The notes under the pieces were generated by a model that had not been told where the DNA came from, did no database searches, and saw nothing but the letters and a program-made list of their open reading frames with translations. A stretch of DNA of 6,423 nt, from the NCBI GenBank assembly GCA_026388445.1, contig JAPLJU010000248.1:1-6423 (forward strand), given 5' to 3'. The translations under genes were made by a program, and so were the position numbers. This DNA is from Deltaproteobacteria bacterium (GTDB taxonomy: Bacteria > Desulfobacterota > Syntrophia > Syntrophales > UBA2192). Below, piece after piece: positions 5,725 to 6,423 of this stretch; within the stretch, counting starts at the first letter, position 1; each line of letters begins with the position of its first letter.

Positions 5725-6423
5725 ATGACAATCCAAAAAGCCGAAACCTGTCTTTTGGTATTCGCCTTTCTCACTGCCATCCTTCTTTCTTCATCCATGG
5801 CAGCGGAGCGCGAGGATACCGCCCACCTCGTCCTGAAAAAAACCATCTCCGCCCGGGATAAAAGCCCCGTTTATGTCGTTCAAAAAGGCGACCACCTCAT
5901 GGGGATTCTCCGTCGCGAACTGGAGGCAGGTCCGGCGGAGCTGGGATGGATGCTGAAGGAGGTAAAGCGGCGAAACCCCGGGCTCAAGAATGTCAATGTC
6001 ATTGAGCCGGGCCGGAAGATCACGCTTCCTGTCGTTGCACCGCCGGAGGGATATCAGATCTACAGAGTCAAAAAGGGAGATTCTCTTGCCAGAATTCTTG
6101 AGAAGAATCTTTGCTTGAAGGGTCAGGAACTGCTCAGGGCCCTGAAAGACATCAAAAAACAAAACCCGAACATCCGGGATATCAACCTCATTTTCCCGGG
6201 ACAGAGAATATTCATTCCCCGGATCCTGCCGCCCGAGAAGGAAAAGGCCGAACAACCCGCACGAACACCCGAGACAGCGGCGATCCTCCCCGAGGTGAAG
6301 CCCGTCTTGCTGACCGAGAAAGAACGGGCTCTCATCCGGCGGATTGTGGAGCGTACAGGCGGTTCGGTTCTGACCGACGGAAATTACTACATCCCGCTTT
6401 CGGCGGAGGACCAGGTCACCGTT
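5725..6423 (+). CDS. Exported double-LysM peptidoglycan-binding protein, 3' end outside window
   Basis: The first 233 residues of a secreted or periplasmic protein; the frame is open at the right edge. Residues 1-27 form a signal peptide: Lys5, a hydrophobic core at about 9-21, and likely cleavage after Ala26 or Ala27 in SSSMAAERE, with no lipobox. Two LysM-like modules follow, at 50-102 (starts YVVQKGD) and 113-165 (starts YRVKKGD). They align without gaps over 53 residues with about 22 identities, so they arose by duplication. LysM modules bind the GlcNAc-containing glycan of peptidoglycan. A charged, Pro-rich linker (about 168-195) leads into an unassigned segment containing TGGSVLTDGNYYIPL (211-225). 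No catalytic domain is visible in the part present. The start ATG 5725 has GGGGA (5712-5716) eight bases upstream. An envelope-anchoring or cell-wall role is inferred; the missing C-terminus would decide. Confidence 0.88.
   Translation, partial: MTIQKAETCLLVFAFLTAILLSSSMAAEREDTAHLVLKKTISARDKSPVYVVQKGDHLMGILRRELEAGPAELGWMLKEVKRRNPGLKNVNVIEPGRKITLPVVAPPEGYQIYRVKKGDSLARILEKNLCLKGQELLRALKDIKKQNPNIRDINLIFPGQRIFIPRILPPEKEKAEQPARTPETAAILPEVKPVLLTEKERALIRRIVERTGGSVLTDGNYYIPLSAEDQVTV

Noticed and set aside
5791..6255. A 154-codon minus-strand open frame at the right edge
   Set aside because: It is antisense to the LysM gene, which has a signal peptide and two aligned repeats.

Overview
The window looks like chromosomal DNA of an anaerobic, fatty-acid- or organic-acid-metabolising bacterium, most likely a Desulfobacterota/deltaproteobacterial syntroph-like organism. 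This is inferred from gene content (two AtoE-type short-chain fatty acid transporters, a cysteine-rich acyl-CoA dehydrogenase, a double-LysM exported protein), moderate-to-high GC and strong C/G at third codon positions. No marker gene fixes the taxonomy.

Layout. Positions 1-720 hold a minus-strand operon: a consensus-like sigma70 promoter (692-719), a 70-residue helical protein of unknown function (422-634, GTG start), and, 14 bases further on, an HD-domain phosphohydrolase that runs off the left edge (1-407). The divergent gap 635-937 leads to a plus-strand AtoE-family permease (938-2293). It converges on a second AtoE-family permease on the minus strand (2356-3711), and the two share a bidirectional terminator (2307-2334). 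A 684-base non-coding stretch (3712-4395) separates the second permease from a plus-strand acyl-CoA dehydrogenase (4396-5586). That stretch carries a palindrome, a hairpin with T-runs on both sides embedded in a minus-strand mini-ORF, and a good sigma70 promoter with a leader of roughly 210 bases for the dehydrogenase. A strong terminator (5603-5641) closes the dehydrogenase unit. A secreted or envelope protein with two LysM-like repeats begins at 5725 and is cut by the right edge.

How the parts fit. The two permeases and the dehydrogenase make sense together: short-chain acids such as butyrate, crotonate, acetoacetate or branched acids are taken up or exported, and their CoA esters are oxidised at the alpha-beta bond. 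The genes are nevertheless separate transcription units, and the substrates are inferred only from family membership. The HD/70-residue operon and the LysM gene look like unrelated neighbours.

The least explained part is the 3712-4395 region, in particular the minus-strand leader-like element at 3830-3921. I see no CRISPR array, insertion sequence, tRNA, rRNA, defence system or clear sign of horizontal transfer.
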